A program made the translations under genes and the position numbers. Below are positions 49,908 through 60,151 of a DNA stretch of 64,000 nt, one piece after another. The notes beneath the pieces are model-generated. The model worked only from the letters and a program-made list of their open reading frames with translations. It searched no databases and had not been told where the DNA came from. The stretch lies in the NCBI GenBank assembly GCA_963693085.1, contig OY856411.1, positions 119,784,267-119,848,266 on the forward strand. The letters are read 5' to 3'. Source of the DNA: Alisma plantago-aquatica (lineage: Eukaryota > Streptophyta > Magnoliopsida > Alismatales > Alismataceae). Numbering within the stretch: position 1 is the first letter of the stretch; every line of letters starts with the position of its first letter.

Positions 49908-50108
49908 CAAGGCAAAAGCGGTACTGTAGACGAACCCGAATACACTAACTACACTCTTGTGCCTCAAACTTAGCAATGAGCTTGACAACACTCTTTTTCT
50001 TGTAGTCATTCTTGCACAAAAATGAAGATTCAATTTTCTAAACTTGATTTTCTATGCCTTTTCAGGAACTCTGAAAAACTGTGACCTGTTCCGCCAAGCT
50101 TTGAGACC

Positions 50109-51932
50109 ATGTCTCGCTGTGAGAAGTCCCTTTCTGAGAGTGAATGTCAGGGCCGAGGCGGGAGGTCGAGCCAACCTAGCTTTGTTGGTCAGCTTTCTGC
50201 CTACATAAAGAGATAGGATACCATCATCAACAAACTGGTGCAGAACACGCTCCCTAGCCCTGGGGCTCTGAATTCAATGCAACGCCAGATGGCCAGTTTG
50301 CAGATGCGCCAGTGTGAGGTAGATCGACGACTGACTCAGATGGCTTCTTTGATGGAGAATCCTGCAATAAAAGTTCCCCCATGCCCTGACTCTGCCGTAA
50401 TGGCAGTCCTGAGGTCTGGGAGAACGCTGGCCCGCCCTGATGAAGCCAGGCCTGAGCCCGAGCTAAGGCCTGAGAGTGCTACCCCAGCAGAAGGAGAAGA
50501 AAGACAAGCAAACATTCGACAGTCTGCACAAGGGTTCCCTGAGGAGCTGCCTGGCGGAAGGAATTCTTACGCTCCTAGGATTCTGTTCCCGTACAAGTTG
50601 ATAAAGGCGAATCTGAAGAAGCGTCATGAGAAGTTCATGGACTCGATCAGGAAACTGCATCTTGAAGTCCCCTTCCTTGATGCATTGGAAGAGATGTCTA
50701 TGTACGCCAAGTTCCTCAAGGACCTTATCATAAAGAAGAGAAGGGGAGGGAGGATAGAGACTCTGCATCTAGCTTCCGCCTCCTCCACCTTCTTGAAGCC
50801 CGGCACACCAAATAAGAGAAGGGATCCCGGAGCCTTCACGATCCCATTGGACATCAGAGACAACGTCGAGCGGAAGGGTCTAGCAGACTTGGGGGCGAGC
50901 ATTAGCCTCATGCCCCTAAGTTTCGCACAAAGGGTGGGTTTGACCGACATGGTTCGAACCAACATGCGGATTCAACTGGCAGACCACACCTTTAAGAGAC
51001 CCGTTGGCATTGTCGAAGATGTGCCGATCATGGTTGGAGACTTCTTCATCCCTTGTGATATAGTCGTCATCGACACATCTGAAGACCCCCGTTGCCTGAT
51101 CATCTTTGGTCGCCCCTTCTTGGCGACAGGGAGAGCGCTGATTGATGTTTCCGAGGGGATGATCACCTTAAGGGTCGGAAACGACCATATCAACTTCAAG
51201 CTGAAAGAGATCATGAAGAGCCCACCCCTCTCTGAATCAGCATGTTTTGCAGATAGCTACAATAAATTCTGTGAGGAAGTAGAGGAAGATATCCGGACAG
51301 TAGACCCCCTCTTGAGGGCTATAAACTATCAAGATCCCGATCTTGAAGATCCTGAGGTCGCGAAGCATTTCAACCTTTTCAGCATTTCTAACAAAGACTT
51401 GCAGGAAGAGGATAAGGTGGTTGAGTCTGTGATGTATGCCTCTCTCGAGGAGGAGCCTCAGGAGAAGGCACCCAGGCCAAAGCCAGAGTTAAAAACGTTG
51501 TTCGAAGGCCTGAAGTACGAGTTCTTAGATGAAGAGCAAAGAAACCCCGTCATCGTAAATGCCGATCTTTCAAGCAACCAGCTGGACCGACTCCTTGAGG
51601 AGTTAAGGATCCACATGAGGGCTATAGGATATTCAGTAGGGGATATCAAAGGCCTTAGCCCTGCCCTGTGCATGCATCACATCAACTTCTATGAATCTGC
51701 CAAGCCTCTGGTTCAACCCCAGAGGAAACTAAACCAGATGCTCAAGGAGGTCGTCAAGAAAGAGGTAATAAAGCTTAGGGATGCGGGGATCATTTACCCA
51801 ATCAGCGACAGCAATTGGGTAAGTCCGATCCACGTAGTGCCCAAAAAGGGCGGGATGACGGTGGTTAAGGGTGAGAAGGGTGACGAGGTGGCGGTTAGGA
51901 CCGTCACCGGCTGGCAGTGGTGCATAGATTAC
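50109..51932 (+). pseudogene. Element O polyprotein remnant: short Gag, aspartic protease, start of RT
   Basis: The frame opens at ATG 50,109 with MSRCEKSLSE, meets TAG at 50,214-50,216 (AGA TAG GAT), and then stays open to 51,932. After about 130 residues of low-complexity Gag-like sequence come a linker (FLDALEEMSMYAKFLKDLI) and the protease with DLGASISLMPLS (Asp codon 50,886-50,888) and CLIIFGRPFLATG. The RT entry region follows (KKEVIKLRDAGIIYPISDS, VVPKKGGMT). The frame ends in GWQWCIDY, where element I is inserted. Compared with element I, the globular Gag domain is missing, so an internal deletion or non-autonomous form is likely. The rest of pol must lie to the right of the window. 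Confidence 0.85.
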
Positions 51933-53547
51933 TGATGCGATGATTTTGAGTCGCATTTATAGACCTGTTTGATATGTGTTTTATGGTTTTACTAGTCATT
52001 TTTATGGTTAATATTGCATAAATCATCCATTTTGGTCTTTCTCACTATTTTATGTCAAATCCCCTTTATTTCATTGTTTTGAGCATTAATTGTCAAAATA
52101 TCATTATTTGTGTGAATTTATGTGATCTTGTCTTTGAATTTCAGGACAAACGAGTATTTTCTTCCGTCGATACCATCGACGGAAGTCGATACCATCGACG
52201 GAAGTCGATACCATCGACATGGTCACAGGTTGCCAGCCGAGAGGAGCAGCAAAGCGTCGATGCTATCGACAGGGATGTCGATGGTATCGAGTCACCTTCA
52301 GGTTGTTGGCGAAGAAGCAGTCGATAGTATCGACACCAAGTCGATACCATCGACGCACGGAGGCTACAGCGACGCAAAACGACAAAACAAACGCCTACAG
52401 GAAGTCGATACCATCGACCCAAGTCGATGGTATCGAGACTGCATCAGGCACTCAGACGAAAGAAAAGAAGGGCTGCCGCTATCACACAACGTCGATGGTA
52501 TCGACGCTGTCAGATATGCGTTGGATTCAGATTGATCTCAATTAGACGGTTGGAGTTAATGAACGACCTAATTAGGGACTTATACCTAATGACGGCCGCC
52601 CGGACGAAAGGGGGATCTCATTAGCCATTGCACAAGTACTGAGGAGTAGTGGAGAGGAGAACGGAGGCCAAAAGCTCATACCAGTCGATTCGGACACCGT
52701 AGAAGACGAATTTCACCACCGAAAGGCGGGAGACCACGTGTTCCACACAAAGGATCAACCGGTTCTTCTCCGTTTAGGGGTTTTCTCTTTCATTTCACGT
52801 TTTTCACATGATTTCCCCTATCTCTACCTTGTACTTGTTTGAGATGAACATGCGGGGCTAATCCCCTTCATCTTTAGGACCGGGAGTAGTCCGGGAATTC
52901 ATTGTATGGCAGTTTTATAATAGTAATTCATATTTTCTCTCTTAAATCCGTGGTATAATTTCGTTTTCTCCATATATTGTTATGCTTGATCACCATAATA
53001 ATAACCTAATGCCCTTAATCACTTTGAAAGAAGGATTAACGGTTGAAAAGAAATGAAATCTACGTTAATCGATAAATCCCTTGACGAAAGTGGTGTAAAA
53101 TTAATGGTGGATACTGAGAGATCGTTCGTAATGCACTCAGTTTAGGGGATAGGTTACTACGACGGTGGAACCGACCTAAACCTAAGTAGTGAATTGCACC
53201 ACGACAGTGGGCAATTATGTTTTCCGGCCATTACCCGGATAGAGAGAGAAGATTGAGGCATTATATAAAACCTAATACAATGAAAACCCGCGATGAAACC
53301 GCAATCCTAAAGATATCCTTTTGAATTGATTAAATTAACCTTTAATCGATTGTTTGCTTTGTTTTATTTTTATTTTCTTTTAATTTTGTTCAACAACCCC
53401 AATTTGTTATTCGGCTTAGCTGATCGCAAATAGTTAGTAGGAGTCTCCAACATTTCCGAGTATCCCTGTGTTCGACTCGGGCCTCACAAGGCCTATACTA
53501 CTCGACGCGTACACTAGCGTTTTTAGCGCGTAGTAAAATACACGTCA
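51933..53547 (+). repeat. 5' LTR of element I
   Basis: 1,615 bp, from TGATGCGATGATTTTGAGTC to AAATACACGTCA. It contains ten GTCGATACCATCGAC-type palindromes (52,166-52,505) in the first half, and in the second half the block shared with the element K LTR. The first 680 bp align with the 3' LTR at 63,317, with several single-base differences and motif-number changes. Confidence 0.95.
52166..52505. repeat. Interrupted-palindrome array in the 5' LTR of element I
   Basis: 15-mers of form GTCGAT-NNN-ATCGAC/G start at 52,166, 52,185, 52,204, 52,256, 52,277, 52,320, 52,340, 52,404, 52,423 and 52,491. The centre is ACC in five, GGT in three (the same motif on the other strand), and GCT or AGT in one each. 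The first three form a 19-bp tandem ladder; the others are irregularly spaced in non-repeated sequence. Confidence 0.95.
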
Positions 53548-53553
53548 AGTTTT

Positions 53554-53571
53554 TGGCGCCGTTGCCGGGGA
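53554..53571 (+). other. Primer-binding site of element I
   Basis: TGGCGCCGTTGCCGGGGA, starting 6 bases after the LTR end. This is the form typical of Athila-lineage elements. Confidence 0.9.
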
Positions 53572-53727
53572 TACGGCGAAATTGTTGGCGCTTCGAGTGC
53601 TACGAGCGGCCACTCTAGGCCACATTTTTTTTATAATTTTCATTCAACTTCAAATATTTTCTTTCTATTGTTCGTTCATTTTTATACTCATCAAAGCACT
53701 GTATTGAACTGAATTTTCTTATTTTAG

Positions 53728-55056
53728 GTGCTGTGTATGGTGCAAACGTGCAGTACTGACTACGCGAATCCCACACCCGAGGTTCCTCTGTCGGGACCTG
53801 AGGATGAAGATTTTAACGAGCAAGAACACCAAGAAGAGATAGATTCTGAATTTGAACATGAAGAGATGGCCGACGCACATACCATATGGGAGAAGATCAA
53901 GGCTTCTTCCGCATCATCTTCCAAGGGACCTATAAAGAAGCAGGCAATCAACATACCAACATATAAGATTGATACGACTTTGATAAATCTGGTCAAGTCG
54001 AATGCTTTTCATGGGCTCAAGAATGAGGACCCCGTCGCGCATATCAGCCAGTTTGTTGAAAACTGTGACATGGTAAAAATCGATCGGTTTCCACAGGATG
54101 CACTGTATCTCAAGCTCTTCCCGAGTTCTTTAGTGGGAGCCACGTGAGAGTGGCTGCATAATTTGGACGATGAGTTCATGGAGTCCTGGGACCATATGGT
54201 GGAGGTCTTCTTTGAGAGGTTCTTCCCTCCTGAGAAGACTAACGACATGATCCGGAAGATTCATAACTTCACCCAACAGGCCGGTGAGACATATTCAGAG
54301 ACCTGGGAGAGATTTTAGGTTATGCTGAAGAGGTGCCCGCATCATGGGTTAGACAAAGAGACGCAGGTGAAGATCTTCTATTTTGCTCTATGTGAGCATG
54401 ATAGGAGTAATCTAGATTCAGCTGGGTCAGGTTTCTTTCTGTACAATACAGACACCAGATGCTGGGAGATACTCAAGAATATGGCTAGAAAGCAGTCCTG
54501 GGGTGAGAGAGAAAGAGGCCCGGTAGAGCAAGTTCGAGTTGCAGGAGAGTCCAAGACAATGAAAGAGATGAATGAGAAGATGGATCTTCTCGCCAAGAAG
54601 CTACTACAAAAGGAGGAAAATGAGTCTGAGGATGAGGCTCAAGTCAAATACATGAGACAACAACAAGGATATAGGAACAATGACTATTCATGGAGAAAAG
54701 ATAAAAAGTTCTCTTGGAAGGATCCAAATAATTTTCTGCAGGATCCGGATGCCAAACCCACGCCAGTAGAAGAAGATAAGAGCACGGAGCTACTCAATCA
54801 AGTTATAAAGCAAAATCAAGAGCTAATGAATACGTTTGGCCAGCCAATCAAGCAGCAAGGAGAGTTCATGAATCAATTTGGGCAAACATTGCAGAGCCAT
54901 GGGTCTCAAATGAGGACCATTGAGACATCTATGGCACAGATGGCAGCTGAGATCGCCAGTTTGAAGAAGCCGGCACATCCATGTTTTCAGGGGAATACCA
55001 ATGTTCCCGGGGGAAATCAGTAAGCGAAGGCTATTCTGCTAAGAAGTGGCAAGAAA
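53728..55056 (+). pseudogene. Gag of element I (three in-frame stops)
   Basis: The frame starts MLCMVQTCST (a second Met at 53,737 is equally possible). An acidic N-terminal region leads into the retrotransposon Gag domain (NAFHGLKNEDPVAHISQFVE, DALYLKLFPSSL, EWLHNL, FFERFFP, ETYSETWERF, FYFALCEHDR). The C-terminal part is Gln/Met-rich and probably coiled-coil (NQELMNTFGQ..., MRTIETSMAQMAAEIASLKK). Stops lie at 54,145 (TGA), 54,316 (TAG) and 55,021 (TAA), all in one frame with the protease. The region between the stops is otherwise undamaged. No CCHC knuckle is visible, as is usual for this lineage. Confidence 0.9.
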
Positions 55057-56427
55057 TTGTTGAATCCAAGGGCCGTGGAGACAAGCACACCACAAACTGA
55101 AGAAGAAGGTAAATCCAATGAGGAGCAGCCCATACCATTCACATGGCAAGTTGAGGACACAACTATAGATGATACTGAAGAACATGTTGCAGAGGAGGAA
55201 TCTCAGAAAAAGACACCTTATGTGCCACCTCATCAAAGGGCACAAGCTATTCCGGTCCTGTATCCAAATAGTGCTAAAGCGAGGAAGGCAGATGCACAGT
55301 TCAAGAAGTTCTTAGACACTTTTAGGAAGCTTTTAGTCAATATCCCTTTACTGGAAGCTATTGAGCATATTCCTTCATACATGAAGTTTCTAAAGGATGT
55401 CATAACTAAAAAGAGGAAAATTCCGGATACAGAGGTTGTCGTGTTAAAGGAGCAAGTGAGTGCCTTCATCATGGGCACTTTACCGCCAAAGAGGCAAGAT
55501 CCCGGGTGCTTTAACATTTCTTGTTATATTGGGAAGTTTAAATTCGGTGAAGCATTATGTGACTCAGGGGCAAGCATCAACTTGATGCCCCTTTCTACAT
55601 TTAAAAAGCTGGGATTGAAGGAGTCACGACCAAGCAATATGATGATTCGATTGGCGGATAACTCTGTGGTAAAACCTTATGGAATATGTGAAGATGTGTT
55701 AGTGAAGGTGGATAGATTTGTTTTTCCGGCAGATTTTGTAGTCATGGAGATGCAGGATGAACATGGCAATGAATTGTTACTTGGACGTCCTTTCCAAGCT
55801 ACAGCCGACATGATCTTAGAGATGGGGAGAGGTCGCTTGACCTTGGGCATAGCTGATGACCGCTTTGAGATGGTCATGCCTTCAAGTACTGCGTCATCTA
55901 AAGCAAAGGAACAATGCAATATGGTAAAACATCTGGATAGTAATATTTCACTTTGTCTTGGGAAGCCATTTCTGGACATGGCTGATGTGATAAGCAAGGT
56001 GGACAATGGAACTTTGGCTGTAGATATCATGGAGCAGACCAAAGTAATTTCTTTGTGCAAAGCTATGGGGTTCCCGAATGATGAGAATGAGGACATTCCC
56101 CTTTTTCTGGAGGATGATGTGATTTCTATTTCTATTTCTGATGCATTTCCAGAATTACCATTGGAGGCGTGTTTGTTAAACATTGCACATGATTGGATGC
56201 AGAGCAATTCACTCAAGGAGTGCGTTAAAATGCTTCAGATGCTTCCATGCTTCTATTCGAGGCACTATGAAGATTTAGGTGAACTTCCCCCGCCGCTTCA
56301 ATCATCTTTGATAAGCCCGCCGGATCTTGAATTAAAGCCGCTGCCATCGCATCTCAAATATGTCTTCCTAGCTGAGGAAAATAAGTTACCAGTGATCATT
56401 TCTGTCTATTTGAGTGCAGATGAGTAG
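55057..56427 (+). pseudogene. Aspartic protease region of element I
   Basis: Continues in the same frame as Gag. After a linker (PLLEAIEHIPSYMKFLKDVI) comes the protease core LCDSGASINLMPLSTFKKLG (Asp codon 55,561-55,563), then MIRLADNSVVKPYGICEDVL and ELLLGRPFQATADMI. A second copy-like block, SLCLGKPFLDMADVI, follows. The active-site triplet is DSG here but DLG in element O. The frame ends at TAG 56,425-56,427, then continues in the same frame into RT, so this domain is open from 55,024 to that stop. Confidence 0.9.
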
Positions 56428-57755
56428 GAGCAACTGTTGATAGTGCTGAAGAACCACCGGGGAGCTTTTGGGTGGTCCGTTGCAGATATCAAGGGGATTT
56501 TCCCTACCCTATGCCAGCACAAGATTCGGCTCGAGGAGGGAGCCAAGCCTGTGATTCAACCTCAACGACGTCTCAATCCAAGCATGATGGAGGTTGTGAA
56601 GAAGGAGGTCATTAAACTTCTTGCTGCAGGTATTATTTACGCCATATCAGACTCGACATGGGTGAGTCCCACACAGGTAGTCCCTAAGAAGGGGGGAATT
56701 ACTATCACCCAAAATTTGCTAAATGAACCTGTCACCACCCGATTGGTAACCGGGTGGCGAGTTTGCATTGACTACCACCGTTTGAATGCCGCCACGCTAA
56801 AGGATCACTTTCCTTTACCGTTCATTGATCAAATCTTAGAGCGTCTTGCCGGTAGATCGCATTTCTGTTTTCTTGACGGGTACTCGGGGTACAACCAGAT
56901 CTCGATTGATCCTTCGGATCAAGAGAAATCTACTTTCACTTGTCCCTATGGGACTTTCGCGTACCGCCGCATGCCTTTTGGTTTATGCAATGCACCGACG
57001 ACGTTTCAACGCTGTATGCTCACCATATTTTTTGACATGGTAGAACGTTGTCTCGAGGTTTTATGGATGACTTTTCGGTGCATGGTGCATCGTTTGATGA
57101 ATGTCTCTATAATCTAGACAAAGTTTTACAGCGTTGTGAGGACACACATTTGGTCCTCAATTGGGAAAAATGTCACATGATGGTGAATGAGGGAATAGTG
57201 CTAGGACATAAGGTTTCTAGTAAAGGTTTAGAGGTCGATCCAGTAAAAATTGAGGTCATTTTCAAATTGCCCCTACCAAATTCAGTAAAAGGGGTAAGAA
57301 GTTTCTTGGGACATGTCAGGTTCTATCGACGATTTATAAATGATTTCTCTAAAATCACGAAACCTCTATCCGAGCTTTTGGAGAAAGATGCAGTTTTTTA
57401 TTTCAATGATAAGTGTCTACATGCGTTCGAAGTGTTAAAAGAAAAGCTAATTTCTGCACCGGTTGTTCAAACACCGGATTGGACAAAACCCTTTGAACTA
57501 ATGTGTGACGCTTCGGACTTTGCGGTAGGAGCTGTGTTGGGGCAGCAGGTTGACAATAAGCCCGCCGTGATTTTCTACGCTTCAAAGACCTTGAATGATG
57601 CCCAATTGAATTATACAACTACGGAAAAAGAATTACTCGCCGTTGTTTTCACTTTTGAAAAATTCCGGCAGTATTTAGTTGGATCTAAAGTAGTTGTATG
57701 GACTGACCATGCCGCAATAAAAATACTTAATGGAGAAAAAAGACGCAAAGCCTAG
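56428..57755 (+). pseudogene. Reverse transcriptase and RNase H of element I (two frameshifts)
   Basis: RT blocks in frame 1: KKEVIKLLAAGIIYAISDST, VVPKKGGIT, TGWRVCIDYHRLNAAT, FCFLDGYSGYNQI (catalytic Asp 56,875-56,877) and FAYRRMPFGLCNAPTTFQR. One base is lost from a T run at 57,059-57,062, so the catalytic FMDD box (Asp codons 57,066-57,071) is read in frame 3, followed by RNase H ([43 protein letters not shown]). One base is gained in an A run near 57,717-57,723, restoring frame 1 for the rest of pol. The domains are otherwise full length and well preserved. Confidence 0.9.
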
Positions 57756-59226
57756 ACTCATTAGGTGGATTTTTCTCTTACAAGAATTTGACATCGAAAT
57801 CAAGGATAAATTTGGGATTGAAAATGTTGTTGTGGATCATTTGTCTAGGTTAGAAAGGGTGGATGAAAAAGATTTACATATACCCATAACCGAGACGTTT
57901 CCGGATGAACAACTTTTGAAGATTAACTCTAAAGATCCTTGGTTCGCTGAGATTGTAAATTATTTGGCTTGCGGGATCATCCCGGAAGATTGGTCATATC
58001 AGGAGAAGAAAAGCTTTTTCCATTCGTTAAGATATTATTTTTGGGATGATCCACTTCTTCTTAAGCAATGCAGAGACGGTATCTTGCACAGGTGTGTGCC
58101 TGAAATGGAGTACGAGAGCATTTTCCAACATTGCCATGCATCACCCATGGGAGGACACCACGCAAGCTCGCGCACGGCAGCTAAGGTTTTGGAAAGTGGC
58201 CTCTATTGGCCAACTTTGTTTCGGGATGCCTACGATTTTGTGAGGCAATGTGATTCTTGCCAGCGTACAGGTAATATCTCAAAGCGACAGGAGATGCCCC
58301 TGAATGTGTTTCAAGAAGTGGAGGTGTTTGATCTTTGGGGCATAGATTTCATGGGACCTTTTGTGTCCTCAAACTCCAATTTATACATTTTATTAGAAGT
58401 TGATTATGTGTCGAAGTGGGTGGAAGAAATACCCACAAGGACTAATGATTCCACTGTAGTGTGCAGATTCGTGAAGGAAAATAGTTTCTGCAGGTTTGGG
58501 GTACCCCGAATGATAATCAGTATTGGGGGTACGCATTTTAGGAATCAAAAGTTTTCAACATTATTGAAGAAATATAGGGTCAAGAACAACATAGGCACCC
58601 CATATCACCCACAGACCCAAGGGAAGGTGGAGGTCTCAAACCGTGAAATTAAGAAGATTCTAGAGCGTACGGTGGCATCCACGAGGAAGAACTGGAGTGC
58701 CCTACTACCAGATGCGTTGTGGGCATATAGGACGGCTTACAAAATACCTATAGGTACCACACCTTTTAGGTTGGCGTATGGCCGGGCTTGTCATTTGCCG
58801 GTTGAGTTCGAGCACAAGGCCCATTGGGCACTTAGAAGGCTAAATCTGAGTTACAATGAAGCGGGGAGAAAGAGGATGCTTGAATTGAATGAGTTGGATG
58901 AGCTAAGGATGATGGCGTATGAGAATGCACGGATATACAAGGAGCGCACAAAGCTGATCCACGATCGCCACATCGAGTTGCGCACATTCAAAAAGGGCGA
59001 TAGTGTTTTGTTGTTCAACTCGCGACTCAAGTTGCATCCCGGGAAGCTCAAATCCCGATGGAGTGGACCGTTCGTGGTGGAAGAGGTCAAACCACACAGC
59101 GCGATCTTTGTGCGTGATGGTGATACCACATTTTTGGTGAATGGACAAAAGCTGAAGCTCTATTTTGGGGAGAGTTACAAGAGGAAGGTGAATGAGGTCA
59201 AACTCATTTCACTTTTGGATGATTGA
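57730..59226 (+). pseudogene. Integrase of element I, catalytic Asp replaced
   Basis: 498 codons, stop at 59,224. The zinc-binding HHCC region spans [12 protein letters not shown]...CDSCQR. The catalytic core has its first Asp in WGIDFMGP (58,345-58,347) and its Glu in KVEVSNREI (58,630-58,632). The middle Asp, normally in SDGGTHF, is Ile (SIGGTHF, ATT at 58,522-58,524). The C-terminal domain is present ([31 protein letters not shown]). Losing one of the three metal-binding acids should abolish strand transfer. The preceding 30 residues ([16 protein letters not shown]...HLSRLE) are the end of RNase H. Confidence 0.9.
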
Positions 59227-59271
59227 GATGCCTGGAAGCAGTCTAGCCTAAGACGTTAAATAAGGGCGCTT

Positions 59272-59289
59272 GTTGGGAGGCAACCCAAC
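59272..59289 (+). other. Short hairpin after pol
   Basis: GTTGGG-AGGCAA-CCCAAC, 46 bases after the pol stop. A GGGAGGCAACCCAA block at this place is, from memory, a recurrent feature of Athila-type elements. Its role (RNA structure or splice control for the downstream ORF) is unknown. Confidence 0.6.
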
Positions 59290-59402
59290 CATCGGTACAT
59301 TAGGATAGATTATTTATAATCGTAGGTTGCTTTATTTTTGTTCAATTTTTAGTGTAAGGAAGATACCTTGATCCGTTTGTTCATTGTGCAGGATGAGGCA
59401 GA

Positions 59403-59956
59403 GTCGATACCATCGAGACACTCGTCGATGGTATCGACAAGGGTACAGGCTGACGACTACAGATTTCGTTCCGAGTCGATATCATCGACGGCCTCGTCGA
59501 TGGTATCGACATAGCTACAAGTGGTCGAGAAGGAAAAGTCTATAGTATCGACACAGGCATCGATACCATCAAGATCTCTGGAGAAGTTCAGACCGATATG
59601 TCACAGTCAACTCGATACCATCGACGGCCATGTCGATACCATGTCGATGGTATCGACATGGTTACAGGTTGAAATTCAAAGTGGCGGTGTCACAATGAAG
59701 AAAATTCGATACCATCGACCTGAGTCGATGGTATCGACCATCCATGTCACCGATCCGCGCAAACAAATCGACGGCGATCGCGGCTTCCATGTCATCGATC
59801 CGAGTGTAGCGTCGATACCATCGACCCATGTCGATGGTATCGACACGTCAGCGATCCGTGTTTCAAGATCCAGCAATCGACGACCGTCGATACCGTGTGA
59901 GGGGCGGATAGCATCGACCAGCGTCGATACCATAGACTCGCGTCGATGGTATCGAC
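59403..59956. repeat. Interrupted-palindrome array between pol and ORF3 of element I
   Basis: About 17 copies or near-copies of GTCGAT-NNN-ATCGAC. They start at 59,403, 59,424, 59,475, 59,496, 59,538, 59,559, 59,611, 59,632, 59,643, 59,705, 59,724, 59,811, 59,830, 59,886, 59,904, 59,923 and 59,942. ACC-centred and GGT-centred copies often sit as pairs with starts 19-21 bp apart (59,403/59,424, 59,705/59,724, 59,811/59,830, 59,923/59,942), making larger inverted repeats. The sequence between copies is unrelated. A 169-codon ORF over this stretch is explained by the motif lacking stops in any frame. Confidence 0.95.
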
Positions 59957-60151
59957 GGGCTAACAGTGGCGCCGGCCAAGTCTATTTAAGGAGAATCATT
60001 ACGTCATTTGACATCACACCTTCAGAGTGATCTCCTCCCTTTGCGCCGAGCACTCCCCCGAGCCATCCAAGAGTGACGATCATCACCGAGCGGAGATTCA
60101 TATCTCCATTCTGCACCGAGCTCTCTTTCTAATCCCTTTCTTGTCGCCAAC

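Noticed and set aside
52166..52505. CRISPR array
   Set aside because: The motif is short, occurs in both orientations at irregular spacing with no uniform spacers, and the context is a plant retrotransposon LTR.
52122..52545. Overlapping ORFs of 86-137 codons in the 5' LTR (and 63,577-63,990 in the 3' LTR)
   Set aside because: Same cause: the stop-free palindrome array inside a non-coding LTR. ORFs occur in several frames and both strands, and their lengths change with motif number.
59521..60030. 169-codon ORF read as a repeat-rich protein (repeated VDGIDT/SIPST-like words)
   Set aside because: GTCGATACCATCGAC and its reverse complement contain no stop in any frame, so the array makes long open frames on both strands by chance. 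There is no start context, domain or frame preference, and spacing between motifs is not a multiple of three.
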